NCBI RefSeq assembly: GCF_900182605.1
Contig: NZ_FXTB01000003.1
Location: 372,001-436,000, forward strand
Direction of reading: 5' to 3'
Origin: Saccharicrinis carchari
Lineage (GTDB): Bacteria; Bacteroidota; Bacteroidia; Bacteroidales; Marinilabiliaceae
DNA length: 64,000 nucleotides
Both the position numbers and the translations under genes were made by a program. Each line of letters begins with the position of its first letter. Within the stretch, counting starts at the first letter, position 1. Below the pieces are notes generated by a model that was not told the DNA's origin, did not search any database, and saw only the letters and a program-made list of their open reading frames with translations. Positions 1-8,542 of this stretch are shown in pieces.

Positions 1-440
1 AGTTTGTCTAACTTGGTAAGGACGATAACGAAAGGAATTCCCCATTCGCCCATTTGCCGCATAAACTCCAGGTCGGCATTTTGTGGTTTGTGTCGGCTGT
101 CTACCAACACAAATAAGCACATCAAGTTAGATCGATGGCGCAGGTAGTTCTCAATGAGTAACTTAAATGATTTTCGCTGTGTTTTGGATACTTTGGCATA
201 ACCATAGCCCGGCAAATCGACCAAGTACCAGGTATCGTTAATCGTAAAATGGTTAATTAATTGTGTTTTTCCGGGGGTAGAAGAGGTTTTGGCAAGTGCA
301 GATTTATTGCATATCATGTTAATGAGCGATGACTTGCCCACATTGGAGCGGCCTATAAACGCGTACTCCGGCCTGTCGGGGTCGGGGCACTGCGTGGGTA
401 CTGAACTGGATGTGAGGAATTCGGCCTTTTTTATATCCAT
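1..440 (-). CDS. engB: Ribosome biogenesis GTPase EngB/YsxC (3' end outside window)
   Basis: This is the N-terminal part (about 146 residues) of a TrmE-Era-EngA-EngB family GTPase that acts in assembly of the large ribosomal subunit. The translation begins MDIKKAEF and shows the P-loop [12 protein letters not shown], a switch I region with the G2 threonine in [11 protein letters not shown], the G3 motif [12 protein letters not shown] typical of EngB, and the G4 motif TKLDK close to the window edge. The start ATG (438-440 on the complement) fits the usual family N terminus. It lies 40 nt downstream of the ctpA-like gene on the same strand and may be co-transcribed with it. The missing part should hold only the G5 region and the last helices. 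Family identity is secure. Confidence 0.95.
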   Translation of the reverse strand, partial: MDIKKAEFLTSSSVPTQCPDPDRPEYAFIGRSNVGKSSLINMICNKSALAKTSSTPGKTQLINHFTINDTWYLVDLPGYGYAKVSKTQRKSFKLLIENYLRHRSNLMCLFVLVDSRHKPQNADLEFMRQMGEWGIPFVIVLTKLDK

Positions 441-480
441 TTTTTAAAAAAGTATGTCCGTAAGGTTAAAATTAATCATG

Positions 481-2205
481 TTAATTCGTAGCTTTTACGT
501 TTCTTTTGTCGCCGGCGTGGCTAAGTACCGTTCCGTTTAAAATGCCGTTGTATGCTGCAGAATCCTCCACAATGGCTATGGCCTTTTCCACTTCCTGGTC
601 ATCCTGAAGGGCAAATTTGATGGCTCCTTTTTGATGGTAATACCTTTTAACTATTTCGCTACCCAACAGTTTACTTACCTCTTTTCGGAAGATATTTAAA
701 TCTTTTTGCACGTCAAGGGTCAACATCTTTTCCAACTGCTCGAATTCCGTTTTCGATTTTTTATAGTAATCTTCGCGTTGGGCAACCTCTTTAAGTTTTT
801 TGAGGGCGTCCTGTGTGGCCGACTCGTACTTAAAATCTTTTTGAGTGGCTACATATTGTTTAAATTTTTCGTACACCTCATCTGATATCTCAAAGTTTTC
901 CGGGGCATTGATTTTATCATTTTCCAACACAAACCGGGTGGCATATTCAAACATCGTATTTTGTGCCACCAATGCGTACGAGATGTTCCCGTATTTTTTG
1001 TTTTCCATTATAATATCAGGCGAAACACCCCCACCGTCGAACACGGAGCGTCCACCTGCTGTTTTGAACTCTGTAATCAGGGAATCGGGAATAAGGCCTA
1101 CGCTTCCATCTTCGTTACGGTGTGTATAGTCCAATGCCTGTATGCATCGTCCACTGGGAATATAATACTTGGCCGTAGTAACTTTTAGCTTGGCGTTATA
1201 CGATAGCGGACGGGTAGTTTGTACCAGCCCTTTGCCGAAGGAGCGCTGCCCAATCAATACAGCTCTGTCCATGTCTTGTAAACTTCCGCCCACAATTTCG
1301 GAGGCCGATGCCGAGCCCCTGTTAATTAATACTACCAAAGGACTAATGGTGTCCAAGGGTTCGGAGGTGGCACGATATACCTTGTCCCACTGGCTTACTT
1401 TACCACGGGTAGAAACCACTTCGCTACCTTTTTTTACAAAGAGGTTAACAATTTTAACCGCTTCATCCATTAGGCCACCCGGGTTCCCACGCAAGTCCAG
1501 CACAAAGCGTTCTGCTCCACTGTTTTCTTTTAGGTCGGTGAGGGCTTTACTCACTTCTTTGGCACAATTTTGCGTAAAGTTGTTGAGCATAATCAAGCCC
1601 GTTTTATCTGAAATCATACCATAGTAAGGAACCGGATTAATGGATATTTTTTTGCGGATGAGTTCAATGTTAATGGGTTTATTTGTGCCCGGTCTTTCAA
1701 TTTTTAGCTTGAGCGGTGTGTTGGGTGGTCCCTTTAAAAGGTCACTCACCTCAGAAGTGGGCATGCCCACAACACGTACCGCATTTATCTCTAGCAGTTT
1801 ATCTCCGGCTTTTAAGCCGGCTAAATGTGCAGGAAATCCTTCGTACGGTTCGGCGATAACCACATAATCGCCCTGTCGGGATATTAAGGAGCCCATGCCT
1901 CCGTACTCGCCGGTGGTCATAAACTTGAAATCCTCCATATCGTCCTCGGGGATATAGGTGGTGTAGGGGTCCAGCGATTCCAGCATTTCGTCGATACTGG
2001 TTTTAATTAGCTTTTCGGGATTTGTTTCGTCTACATAATAGCTATTGAGTTCGCGGAAAAGCGTGTAGTAGATATCGAGATTTTTAACAATGGAAAAATT
2101 ACGCTTGTCGTTATTAGCAAAGCCAACTAAACTACCACCAACCACCAAAACAATGAGCGACCCAACGATCCACTTTATTCGGCTTTGTTTTTTAAATATG
2201 TTCAT
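481..2205 (-). CDS. S41 family C-terminal processing peptidase with PDZ domain
   Basis: A 574-residue CtpA/Prc-type serine protease. Residues 12-30 form one hydrophobic segment (signal anchor or signal peptide), so the enzyme acts in the periplasm. A PDZ domain spans about 95-185, with the GEYGGMGSLI start and a GLKAGDKLLEIN ligand loop. The protease core follows, with the Ser-Lys dyad visible as S300 in GSASASE and K325 in SFGKG, and Q329 four residues later as in E. coli Prc. The region after about 430 is a lysine/glutamate-rich C-terminal domain. Known members trim envelope proteins at their C termini; the substrate here is unknown. It starts at ATG 2205 and lies just upstream of engB on the same strand. 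Confidence 0.93.
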   Translation of the reverse strand: MNIFKKQSRIKWIVGSLIVLVVGGSLVGFANNDKRNFSIVKNLDIYYTLFRELNSYYVDETNPEKLIKTSIDEMLESLDPYTTYIPEDDMEDFKFMTTGEYGGMGSLISRQGDYVVIAEPYEGFPAHLAGLKAGDKLLEINAVRVVGMPTSEVSDLLKGPPNTPLKLKIERPGTNKPINIELIRKKISINPVPYYGMISDKTGLIMLNNFTQNCAKEVSKALTDLKENSGAERFVLDLRGNPGGLMDEAVKIVNLFVKKGSEVVSTRGKVSQWDKVYRATSEPLDTISPLVVLINRGSASASEIVGGSLQDMDRAVLIGQRSFGKGLVQTTRPLSYNAKLKVTTAKYYIPSGRCIQALDYTHRNEDGSVGLIPDSLITEFKTAGGRSVFDGGGVSPDIIMENKKYGNISYALVAQNTMFEYATRFVLENDKINAPENFEISDEVYEKFKQYVATQKDFKYESATQDALKKLKEVAQREDYYKKSKTEFEQLEKMLTLDVQKDLNIFRKEVSKLLGSEIVKRYYHQKGAIKFALQDDQEVEKAIAIVEDSAAYNGILNGTVLSHAGDKRNVKATN

Positions 2206-2346
2206 GTGTTTATTAAAATTAGTATCAAAGTTTATTCCGCCTTAGTGGGAATATGATTACAAAGTATAAAGATATAAGGCTAAGCTTTTTCTGTAGGAAA
2301 CTGCCAGATCCTTACAAAGATGTTACGTTATAAATAATTTATCGGC

Positions 2347-3051
2347 CTATTTTTTGTGCAGGCCACACTCTTTTGTATCGGGATTTTCCCAATACCAGCG
2401 TCCAGCCCTTACATCTTCGCCCGGCAAAATAGCCCGGGTGCAGGGTTGGCAACCAATGCTAGGGTAGCCTTTGTCGTGCAGCGGATTGTACGGAATACCT
2501 TTATCTTTGATGTAATCCCAGACTTCTTTCTCGCTCCAATGGGCCAGTGGGTTAATTTTTACTATGTTGTTGTTCTCGTCCCACTCCACCACCTGGATGT
2601 TGGTGCGTGTAACAGACTGATCGGCTCGCAGCCCGCATATCCATGCTTCTAATCCTTCAAAGGCTCTTTTTAAAGGCTCTATTTTACGAATGTGGCAGCA
2701 TTCCTTGCGATTTTCAATGCTGTCGTAAAAAAGATTGATCCCTTTTGCACGAACCATATGTTGCACGGCTTCGGCTTTTGGGAAATATACCTTTAGGTTG
2801 GTTTTGTACTTTTTAGAGGTGCGATCTATCAGCTCATAGGTCTCCGGAAACAGTCGCCCCGTATCGAGGGTGAAAATATGAGCATGGTCCGTTACTGAGG
2901 TAAACATTTGTGTAAGTACCTGATCTTCGGCACCCAGGCTCGATGCCAGCGCAATTTTATCGCCGTACCTATCTGCAAAATGCTTTATCACTTCCACGGG
3001 GTGGGCATCGTTAAAACGCTTATTTAGTTCTGAAATTTCTTCTTTTGTCAT
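2347..3051 (-). CDS. cysH: Thioredoxin-dependent APS (adenylyl-sulfate) reductase
   Basis: A 234-residue PAPS/APS reductase family protein that reduces activated sulfate to sulfite in assimilatory sulfate reduction. The nucleotide-binding segment SSLGAEDQVL lies at 38-47. Two cysteine pairs, C118-C119 (KECCHIRK) and C201-x-x-C204 (IGCQPCTR), are the ligands of a [4Fe-4S] cluster. This cluster marks the APS-using type rather than the cluster-free PAPS type of E. coli. The catalytic cysteine sits in the C-terminal ECGLH motif (C229). No other sulfate-assimilation gene (cysDN, sulfite reductase) is next to it, so the gene appears to stand alone. The family call is secure; the APS specificity follows from the cysteine pattern. 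Confidence 0.94.
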   Translation of the reverse strand: MTKEEISELNKRFNDAHPVEVIKHFADRYGDKIALASSLGAEDQVLTQMFTSVTDHAHIFTLDTGRLFPETYELIDRTSKKYKTNLKVYFPKAEAVQHMVRAKGINLFYDSIENRKECCHIRKIEPLKRAFEGLEAWICGLRADQSVTRTNIQVVEWDENNNIVKINPLAHWSEKEVWDYIKDKGIPYNPLHDKGYPSIGCQPCTRAILPGEDVRAGRWYWENPDTKECGLHKK

Positions 3052-3286
3052 TGTATTTTAAAAGCTTAAAAAGGCATTTGTTAATTTTTCAAAAATAACA
3101 ACAATCGGGTAAAATTAATTTATTATGCTTTAATTAACCTAAGTTTAACACCGGGATGTTGCATTATTAGCATTTGTGTTAACAAAATCGTTTTAAAACA
3201 AGGTACAAATTTAATCAATTAAATTCGTTTAAAGGCTATTACAAGATAAACTGTTGGGTAGCCAAAAGGTTATATGTAGATAGCTG

Positions 3287-4450
3287 TTATTCATCTTTAT
3301 CTAAATAATAATTGATAATCCTCTCGGTTTCCTGTCCTTCGGCAAGTTCTAACAAAGCACGGTTTACATCGTACACCAGAGCCGTGTTTAATGGGAATGC
3401 GAAGCCGTAGCCCTGCTTATAATATTCGGCTTTAGCGATGTATAAATCCTCGTCGGGGTTATTTTTCAGATAATATAACAATTGAGGGCGGTCGTAAACA
3501 ACCGCATCCACCTTTTTGCTTTTTAATAGCGATACCGCTTCATCTAAACTGTTTACCTCATGTAATTGGGCTTTGTGTTCATTTAAAAACCGTGCGGATG
3601 GCGAAGCAGAAATAGTTGCCGCCGCACGTTGCGACAACTGTTCCACGTTTGTAACCGTTGAAGTGCTTAGGGAGGAGAGTGTTAAGGTACTTGCGATACC
3701 TGCTACCATAGAAGTGGCGAAAATAATGGATATAATCATCCAACTGCCCGCTATAATACGCCCCGATACGGTTATGGGTGCCTTATCTCCATAGCCGGTG
3801 GTACTCATTGTTACAATAGCCAGCCACATGCCGGTGCCGATACCATTAATGGGATCTTTGGGAAACTGTTCAGGTGATTTTTTGCGTTCGGCCAACCATA
3901 GCAAACAACCTACAATAGCCAGAATAATTAAAAAAACAGCAACGGCCATCAGCAACTTAATGCTAAACAGGGGTTTTACCTTTTCCCATAGGTTGGGCTT
4001 GTCGGAACGCGACAATATGGACAAGCTTGAGTTGTAGAAAGGTTGTGAAAAGCTCATGTTTTGTAGCCTTTTCGAAGTAATGCTTATAGGGCCCACTACC
4101 AAATCAATGCTGCCAGCGCTTAGCGCATTCATTGCCTCCTCCACATTATCATAGTACTGGTATTTGTAACCCCAGTCTTTTTTTACGGCGATGTGTTCCC
4201 ATATTTCGATGGCAATTCCTTTAGTGGAAGCATTTTTACTGAACACAAAAGGTGCACTGCCGGCAATGCCCACCTGCAAGGTATCGGGGGGCATTATCGA
4301 GGCTTTTGTTTGCCCAGGCAGTTGCGTGGTGCCCATTAATAAAACAAATACAATATAAACGAAAAGCTGAGCGCTTATTTTTTTGGATGTATTAATAACT
4401 TTCATACTAAACACTGCTGAAAATTCGCCTAAGTTCATGTTGTTTTTCAT
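3287..4450 (-). CDS. Prokaryotic ionotropic glutamate receptor-like K+ channel
   Basis: A 387-residue fusion of a split family-3 solute-binding domain with a pore. A signal peptide (hydrophobic 29-41) is followed by binding lobe 1 at about 55-150, containing the RLQNMSFSQPF segment. TM1 is at 163-186, a pore loop at 205-225 carries the potassium-type filter T218-G-Y-G-D222, TM2 is at 231-254, and binding lobe 2 runs from 265 to 385 with D320 in the VVYDRP motif. This order (lobe, TM, P-loop, TM, lobe) is that of GluR0, a ligand-gated K+ channel. An amino acid or related small molecule is the probable ligand, but its identity cannot be read. A second start at M16 (4405) gives a more ordinary signal peptide and may be the true one. 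It stands alone, 390 bp from the next candidate gene. Confidence 0.88.
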   Translation of the reverse strand: MKNNMNLGEFSAVFSMKVINTSKKISAQLFVYIVFVLLMGTTQLPGQTKASIMPPDTLQVGIAGSAPFVFSKNASTKGIAIEIWEHIAVKKDWGYKYQYYDNVEEAMNALSAGSIDLVVGPISITSKRLQNMSFSQPFYNSSLSILSRSDKPNLWEKVKPLFSIKLLMAVAVFLIILAIVGCLLWLAERKKSPEQFPKDPINGIGTGMWLAIVTMSTTGYGDKAPITVSGRIIAGSWMIISIIFATSMVAGIASTLTLSSLSTSTVTNVEQLSQRAAATISASPSARFLNEHKAQLHEVNSLDEAVSLLKSKKVDAVVYDRPQLLYYLKNNPDEDLYIAKAEYYKQGYGFAFPLNTALVYDVNRALLELAEGQETERIINYYLDKDE

Positions 4451-4840
4451 TATTTAGTTGATGATTTACACTGTTTTAACTGTCAATTTGTTCTGAATAG
4501 TTTGAATACTGTTTTCCAATTTCTTGTTGTGGCACCAACTTTTAATTGTTTTTCAATAAAGTTATTGGTCAATTTTGATTCGTGCTATTTGCACCAACCA
4601 AATATAAATACGTCTTTACCCACAATTTTGAATTGATCGGGTGCATAGTGGTAAGATAAAGTATTTTCTTCGTTTTATTTGGCCGGCCAATAGGATTTTG
4701 CGTTTACCACCAGCATTTATTCCTCTTGAAACTGCAATTTTTCGGTTCATATAAAGTATTCTGTTTTAAATACTGCTATAGCCTGGTGTATTGTATTGAT
4801 TATTTTAAAACACTATTTAATAGGGTTATGGCAGTGTTTA
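4451..4840. other. AT-rich intergenic region, no recognisable gene
   Basis: These 390 bases lie upstream of the channel gene on the minus strand. They are AT-rich with stops in all frames, apart from short meaningless stretches. They probably hold the channel promoter, but I cannot place a clear TAnnTTTG element. A GGCCGGCC 8-mer palindrome occurs at 4680-4687 and I attach no function to it. Confidence 0.5.
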
Positions 4841-5155
4841 TTATGTGCTGCCTCCATTACTAATTGTTTTTAAGTCTTTATAAATAACTGTCTCCGCACC
4901 AGAAGCAGAAGTGCTCTTAAGTCTAAAGAGCAGCAAGCCATCCGGTAGCTTGCAATACCTACTTACGATAAGGTGGCTTTGTTTGAGGAGCAATATGCAA
5001 AGTTCCCCTTTACCGGTAACCAGAAAAAAATTTAAATACGGATAAAAGTGTTGGCTTGTACCTGAGGGTTCGGTTATGCGTAGTGTATGTTTACAGGGCA
5101 TGTCATTTTCAAACCGCACGGTGCGTAGCATAAATTTAATAGTGCTACTTACCAA
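4841..5155 (-). CDS. Doubtful small hypothetical protein overlapping the upstream stop codon
   Basis: An open frame of 104 codons with no family I recognise. Its only in-frame start that couples it to the preceding gene is a TTG at 5153-5155, which overlaps the last Trp codon of the upstream hemerythrin/PAS gene. An internal ATG at residue 9 is the alternative start. The sequence is mixed, with a hydrophobic core near residues 43-56 (LNFFLVTG, LCILLL) and a polar C terminus. It has no membrane segment of normal length and no cysteine motif. It could be the last gene of the hemerythrin operon, a remnant, or chance. There is no evidence beyond position and an uninterrupted frame. Confidence 0.25.
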   Translation of the reverse strand: MVSSTIKFMLRTVRFENDMPCKHTLRITEPSGTSQHFYPYLNFFLVTGKGELCILLLKQSHLIVSRYCKLPDGLLLFRLKSTSASGAETVIYKDLKTISNGGST

Positions 5156-6339
5156 TCCAATAATCTTTTTTCTCCTTCCAATGCTTTAATGTCTGATATT
5201 TCCTGAGATACTTCAATTACACCTTTATATTCTCCGCTTTTATCACGAACAGCGAAATACTGAATTAAAATATATTCGCCTCGCATTTTAATCCAAAAAT
5301 CGGCTTGGTCTTTTTCTTTATTTCTAAACGATTGTACTATTTGCTCTACCACATGCACACTTTCAGGCGGGTGACAGTTGTTTACTTCACGTCCGATAAT
5401 GGCAGCTGTCCGGGGAAATATACGTTTGGGAGGAGTTGAAAAATAGCAGACCTTATTGTTCTCATCAACAAAAGTTATATCCACGGGAAGGTGATTGAAT
5501 ATTAGTTTTATTTGTTCTATACTAACCTTGCCGGTTCCCAGATTCACCAGATTGCCATCGAATTCTGTTTCTACTGTATTTTCCTCTTTTAAATTGGGTT
5601 GAACATAAGGGTAGCCGAGTTTAAATCCCTCCCGATTCATTTTCTCTAATTGACTTTCGCTAATTGTTGAGAGTATATAAGGAAATAGAATGCATTCTTC
5701 TCTAAATTTAATAGCATACATATTAAAGAAAATATCGCCTACGCATTTATTGAATGTTTTCAAGTTGATATTCTCTTCCTGTACCTGGTTGATTACGGAT
5801 TTAATATTTCTGCGAATATCATCATGAAACGACCACATTATCTGCAAGCAACGATAATCGGGCCATGTTTCTTCAATGATGGGGAACAAAACATTTTCCT
5901 TAATGGTGTAGTGTTTTGAAAAAACTTCGAGTTGGGTAAAAAGTTCTTTGAGTTGTTCTTTCAAAACAGAATGATCTGTGTTTTTCACAAATTCTTTGAA
6001 AACCGGGCGGATTTTTTTCAATACCAATTCCATTTCGTGGTTGTTTTGTTCCAACACAGCTAGAAATGAATCAGGCTTAGGTTTAAGCCTTACAAAATCG
6101 CGAATTGGAACGTGGAAAATATTCAGTACTTTATTTGTTAGCACTTTAATATCTTCCATATTGTATCCTTCTTTTATTAGCTCATCGAAAAGTGTAATAA
6201 AATCAGTTGGAATAACTGTAGGAATAAAATCCTTGTTTTCAATTATAAAAGAATGAGCATTTCCAGTTTCCAAAATAAGTTTAGAAACCTCAAGTAACTT
6301 TTTGAGTCTTGTTTGCTTTGTATGAGTGAATTCCGACAT
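5149..6339 (-). CDS. DUF438-like/hemerythrin HHE/PAS sensor-type protein (second copy)
   Basis: A 396-residue soluble protein, a diverged paralogue of the gene at 6868-8112. An N-terminal helical DUF438-like region (about 10-85) is weaker than in the paralogue. A hemerythrin-like four-helix bundle follows (about 92-235) with candidate di-iron ligands H101, H143, E148, H172 and E214 or E215. A PAS domain covers about 270-385 and carries the C322-H-P-P motif shared with the paralogue. Proteins of this build are thought to handle or sense O2, NO or damaged iron centres; the function here is inference. It is the third gene of a tight operon, 8 nt after the DUF1858-DUF2249 gene. It ends LLDW, whereas the paralogue has extra C-terminal residues after the same LEGE segment. 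Confidence 0.85.
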   Translation of the reverse strand: MSEFTHTKQTRLKKLLEVSKLILETGNAHSFIIENKDFIPTVIPTDFITLFDELIKEGYNMEDIKVLTNKVLNIFHVPIRDFVRLKPKPDSFLAVLEQNNHEMELVLKKIRPVFKEFVKNTDHSVLKEQLKELFTQLEVFSKHYTIKENVLFPIIEETWPDYRCLQIMWSFHDDIRRNIKSVINQVQEENINLKTFNKCVGDIFFNMYAIKFREECILFPYILSTISESQLEKMNREGFKLGYPYVQPNLKEENTVETEFDGNLVNLGTGKVSIEQIKLIFNHLPVDITFVDENNKVCYFSTPPKRIFPRTAAIIGREVNNCHPPESVHVVEQIVQSFRNKEKDQADFWIKMRGEYILIQYFAVRDKSGEYKGVIEVSQEISDIKALEGEKRLLDW

Positions 6340-6347
6340 GTTTTATG

Positions 6348-6866
6348 CTATATTTTAAAAAACACCCAAAATTCTTCCTCTCCCTTTTTATCTAACCAGT
6401 GCTTATAATTTAAACTAAGTGATTTATCAATTAAGGGCGCCGGAATAAATGGAGCAATTACTTTGAGTATTTTATTGTTTTCAAGTTTATTTACTGCTGA
6501 AAGCACTTCATGTACTGGTTGTTCTCCGGCATTCAGTATTTCCCGAATATCGATTATTTCCGCAACGTTGCTGTTTTTAAACCAATCCGGCTGTTCTGTT
6601 ACATAATGGCCATGCTCTACCACAATGCTATCCGTTGTTTTCTGCCCCACCTCAGTGCGTAAGGTATTAATCAGGTCTTCAACTTTTACGCCCCCAATAG
6701 TCGCTGCTTGGGAAAGACTGGTTATTTTAGCCACCGTTTTTCTTAATACAGGGTTTCTGAGCTTTTTGAATGGTGGTGCAGCGGCTATTAGAACATCTTC
6801 GAGCTGCGGATACGCCTCAAGCAAATCGAATATTTTTGTTTTGGGTGTTATAATCAATTTAATCAT
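6348..6866 (-). CDS. DUF1858-DUF2249 domain protein
   Basis: A soluble protein of about 172 residues. The N-terminal part (about 1-70) begins MIKLIITPKTKIFDLLEAYP and fits DUF1858. The C-terminal part (about 95-170) has the IDIREILNAGEQP start and the WVFFKI end of DUF2249. Both domains recur next to hemerythrin/ScdA-type proteins linked to nitrosative stress and iron-sulfur repair. I place the start at ATG 6866, directly after the TAA of the upstream gene (6868-6870) and preceded by AAAGGA. A longer frame from 6890 would overlap that gene by 23 nt. Its position between two hemerythrin/PAS genes suggests it works with them, possibly as a small-molecule or protein-binding partner. Confidence 0.82.
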   Translation of the reverse strand: MIKLIITPKTKIFDLLEAYPQLEDVLIAAAPPFKKLRNPVLRKTVAKITSLSQAATIGGVKVEDLINTLRTEVGQKTTDSIVVEHGHYVTEQPDWFKNSNVAEIIDIREILNAGEQPVHEVLSAVNKLENNKILKVIAPFIPAPLIDKSLSLNYKHWLDKKGEEEFWVFFKI

Positions 6867-6867
6867 G

Positions 6868-8112
6868 TTATTGGTCCTTTGGTTCACCATAAGATAAAAT
6901 TCGCTGTTCTCCTTCTAATGCCCTGTTTTCTGTTAAGTCTTGAGAGTATTCCAACGTTCCCAGGTATTCTCCATTTTCATCTCGCAGGGCAAAGTATTCT
7001 ATCTTAATAAATTTGCCTTTCATCTGAATCCAGAATGGTGCATGTGAGGCTTTGCCTGATTTAAAATCGTCTACAATTTTTTCAACAATATGGGTACTGC
7101 CCGGAGGATGACACAAGCGTACATCTCGGTTTATGATTGAACGGCTACGGGCAAAAATTCGCTCTTTACCCTGAGTGAAATATTTAACCTTATCATCTTT
7201 ATCTACAAAGGTCATGTCGGCTGGAATCGTATTAAGGATAGCCATTATCTCTTTTGCGGTAAAACTACCCGAAGGTAACTTAATGTTACCGTCTCCCGAT
7301 ATATTTGTTTCCGTACTTGCTTCGGTCATGCCTTCCGGTTTCCAATCTACCTGAGGGTCGTATAAGGTAAATCCAAATTCAAGTGTTTGTTTATGAATGT
7401 TGTACCAATCTTCAACCGTTAACAAATCCATGGCCATCGGGAAAAGAATTTCCTCTTCTTTCTGCACCATATCTATTAATCCTTGAACAGCAGGATAAAA
7501 TACCAGTTCGAGAGAATCCTCTAAATCATCTGCTGTTAATTCGGGTGCTTTAAGAATCTGGATGCATCCTTTTAATTGTTCTCTTATTTCATCGTGCTTT
7601 CCCCACATTACTTTAGGCGGGCCGGTAATCTCGTTTTTTTCAAGATACGGGAATAGCAGATATTCTTTACGTTGATAGTGCTTATCCACATCCATGAGTT
7701 CATTAAATAAGCCTTGTAAAGCATAAATGTATTTTTCAAACTCGTCGTTTTCAACCTGACCAAGCGCCTGAAGCAAGCCTTTTGCTTTTTGTGCAACCTT
7801 CTTTAATTCAATATTTTCTTTTATAAAAACATCAACAGGATGGCCTTCGGGAATATCTTTAGCGCCACTCAAATCAACATTTCCTTCGAGCACAGCACCG
7901 TGAATATCACATAATTTAAGGACCTCTGATTCAGGTAGTCCTTCGTGAATAAGTTCTTGCTCCACTTCTACTACTTCTCCGTAAGGAATATTCTTTAAAG
8001 ATTCAATAAGCTCCTTTCGAACTTCGTCAGCGGATTGGCCATCGTGCAGTTTTAAAATAAGCTCTTTAAGCTTTTCCTTTCTATATCTTGAGTTATTAAT
8101 AAGTTCGCTCAT
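6868..8112 (-). CDS. DUF438/hemerythrin HHE/PAS protein (first copy)
   Basis: A 414-residue protein with a canonical DUF438 domain (about 12-80: LILKLHDGQSADEVR, then SEVLKLCDIHG). A hemerythrin-like domain follows at about 90-235, with candidate iron ligands H91, H145, E150, H173 and E220 or E221 (KEEEILFP). A PAS domain spans about 285-395 with a C334-H-P-P motif. The family is known from anaerobes and facultative anaerobes and has been linked to gas sensing or Fe-S repair by analogy with ScdA/YtfE; the precise role is unproven. It is the first gene of the operon, and the next gene starts immediately after its stop. There is no transmembrane segment and no output domain such as a kinase, so signalling would need a partner. 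Confidence 0.88.
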   Translation of the reverse strand: MSELINNSRYRKEKLKELILKLHDGQSADEVRKELIESLKNIPYGEVVEVEQELIHEGLPESEVLKLCDIHGAVLEGNVDLSGAKDIPEGHPVDVFIKENIELKKVAQKAKGLLQALGQVENDEFEKYIYALQGLFNELMDVDKHYQRKEYLLFPYLEKNEITGPPKVMWGKHDEIREQLKGCIQILKAPELTADDLEDSLELVFYPAVQGLIDMVQKEEEILFPMAMDLLTVEDWYNIHKQTLEFGFTLYDPQVDWKPEGMTEASTETNISGDGNIKLPSGSFTAKEIMAILNTIPADMTFVDKDDKVKYFTQGKERIFARSRSIINRDVRLCHPPGSTHIVEKIVDDFKSGKASHAPFWIQMKGKFIKIEYFALRDENGEYLGTLEYSQDLTENRALEGEQRILSYGEPKDQ

Positions 8113-8542
8113 ACCGGATAGTAATTAATTCCTGCCTATTGGCAAAAAGGTTTATAATAATTTAGCTGTGTTTTGGGATTTTCTGTTTTATAGCTGCTTG
8201 AAATCATATCTAGTTCTTTTAAGTTTCTTCATAGTAACAATTAGTAAAATATAATGTTTTACTACAATTACAGGCGCAAACAGCTAAGGTGTAATTTTTT
8301 GTAACATACAGTGGTGTTTTGATTTTTGTATTTAAAAAACAGCCTGATAAGCATTAACTATTATCCCATATCCTTGTTTAGTAACCAGCTCTACTAGCAT
8401 AGCTGTATCTTTTGTAAGTTATGGTTTCCGGTTTTTAAACTTCCTTTCTGCCGGTGCTTGTATTTGGCTTTTCTTATCTATCCACTAATTACGGCGTACT
8501 TATTTCTATGGCCAAAAATAATTCGTATCCCCTGGGTTATTA
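8113..8542. other. Intergenic region upstream of the hemerythrin/PAS operon
   Basis: 430 AT-rich bases between the end of the M48 operon and the start of the DUF438 operon, both on the minus strand. It must hold the promoter of the DUF438 operon and the terminator of neither neighbour on the plus strand. I see no strong hairpin and no full palindromic CRP/FNR-type site. A single TGTAAC half-site occurs at 8300-8305, which is too little to call an operator. Confidence 0.45.

Noticed and set aside
3210-3227. AATTTAAT-CA-ATTAAATT inverted repeat upstream of the APS reductase/channel junction
   Set aside because: The stem is made only of A and T in an AT-rich region, so a chance origin is likely.
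8290-8320. A TGTAAC half-site before the hemerythrin/PAS operon that could suggest an HcpR/CRP-type operator
   Set aside because: The second half of the palindrome is absent and the area is AT-rich.
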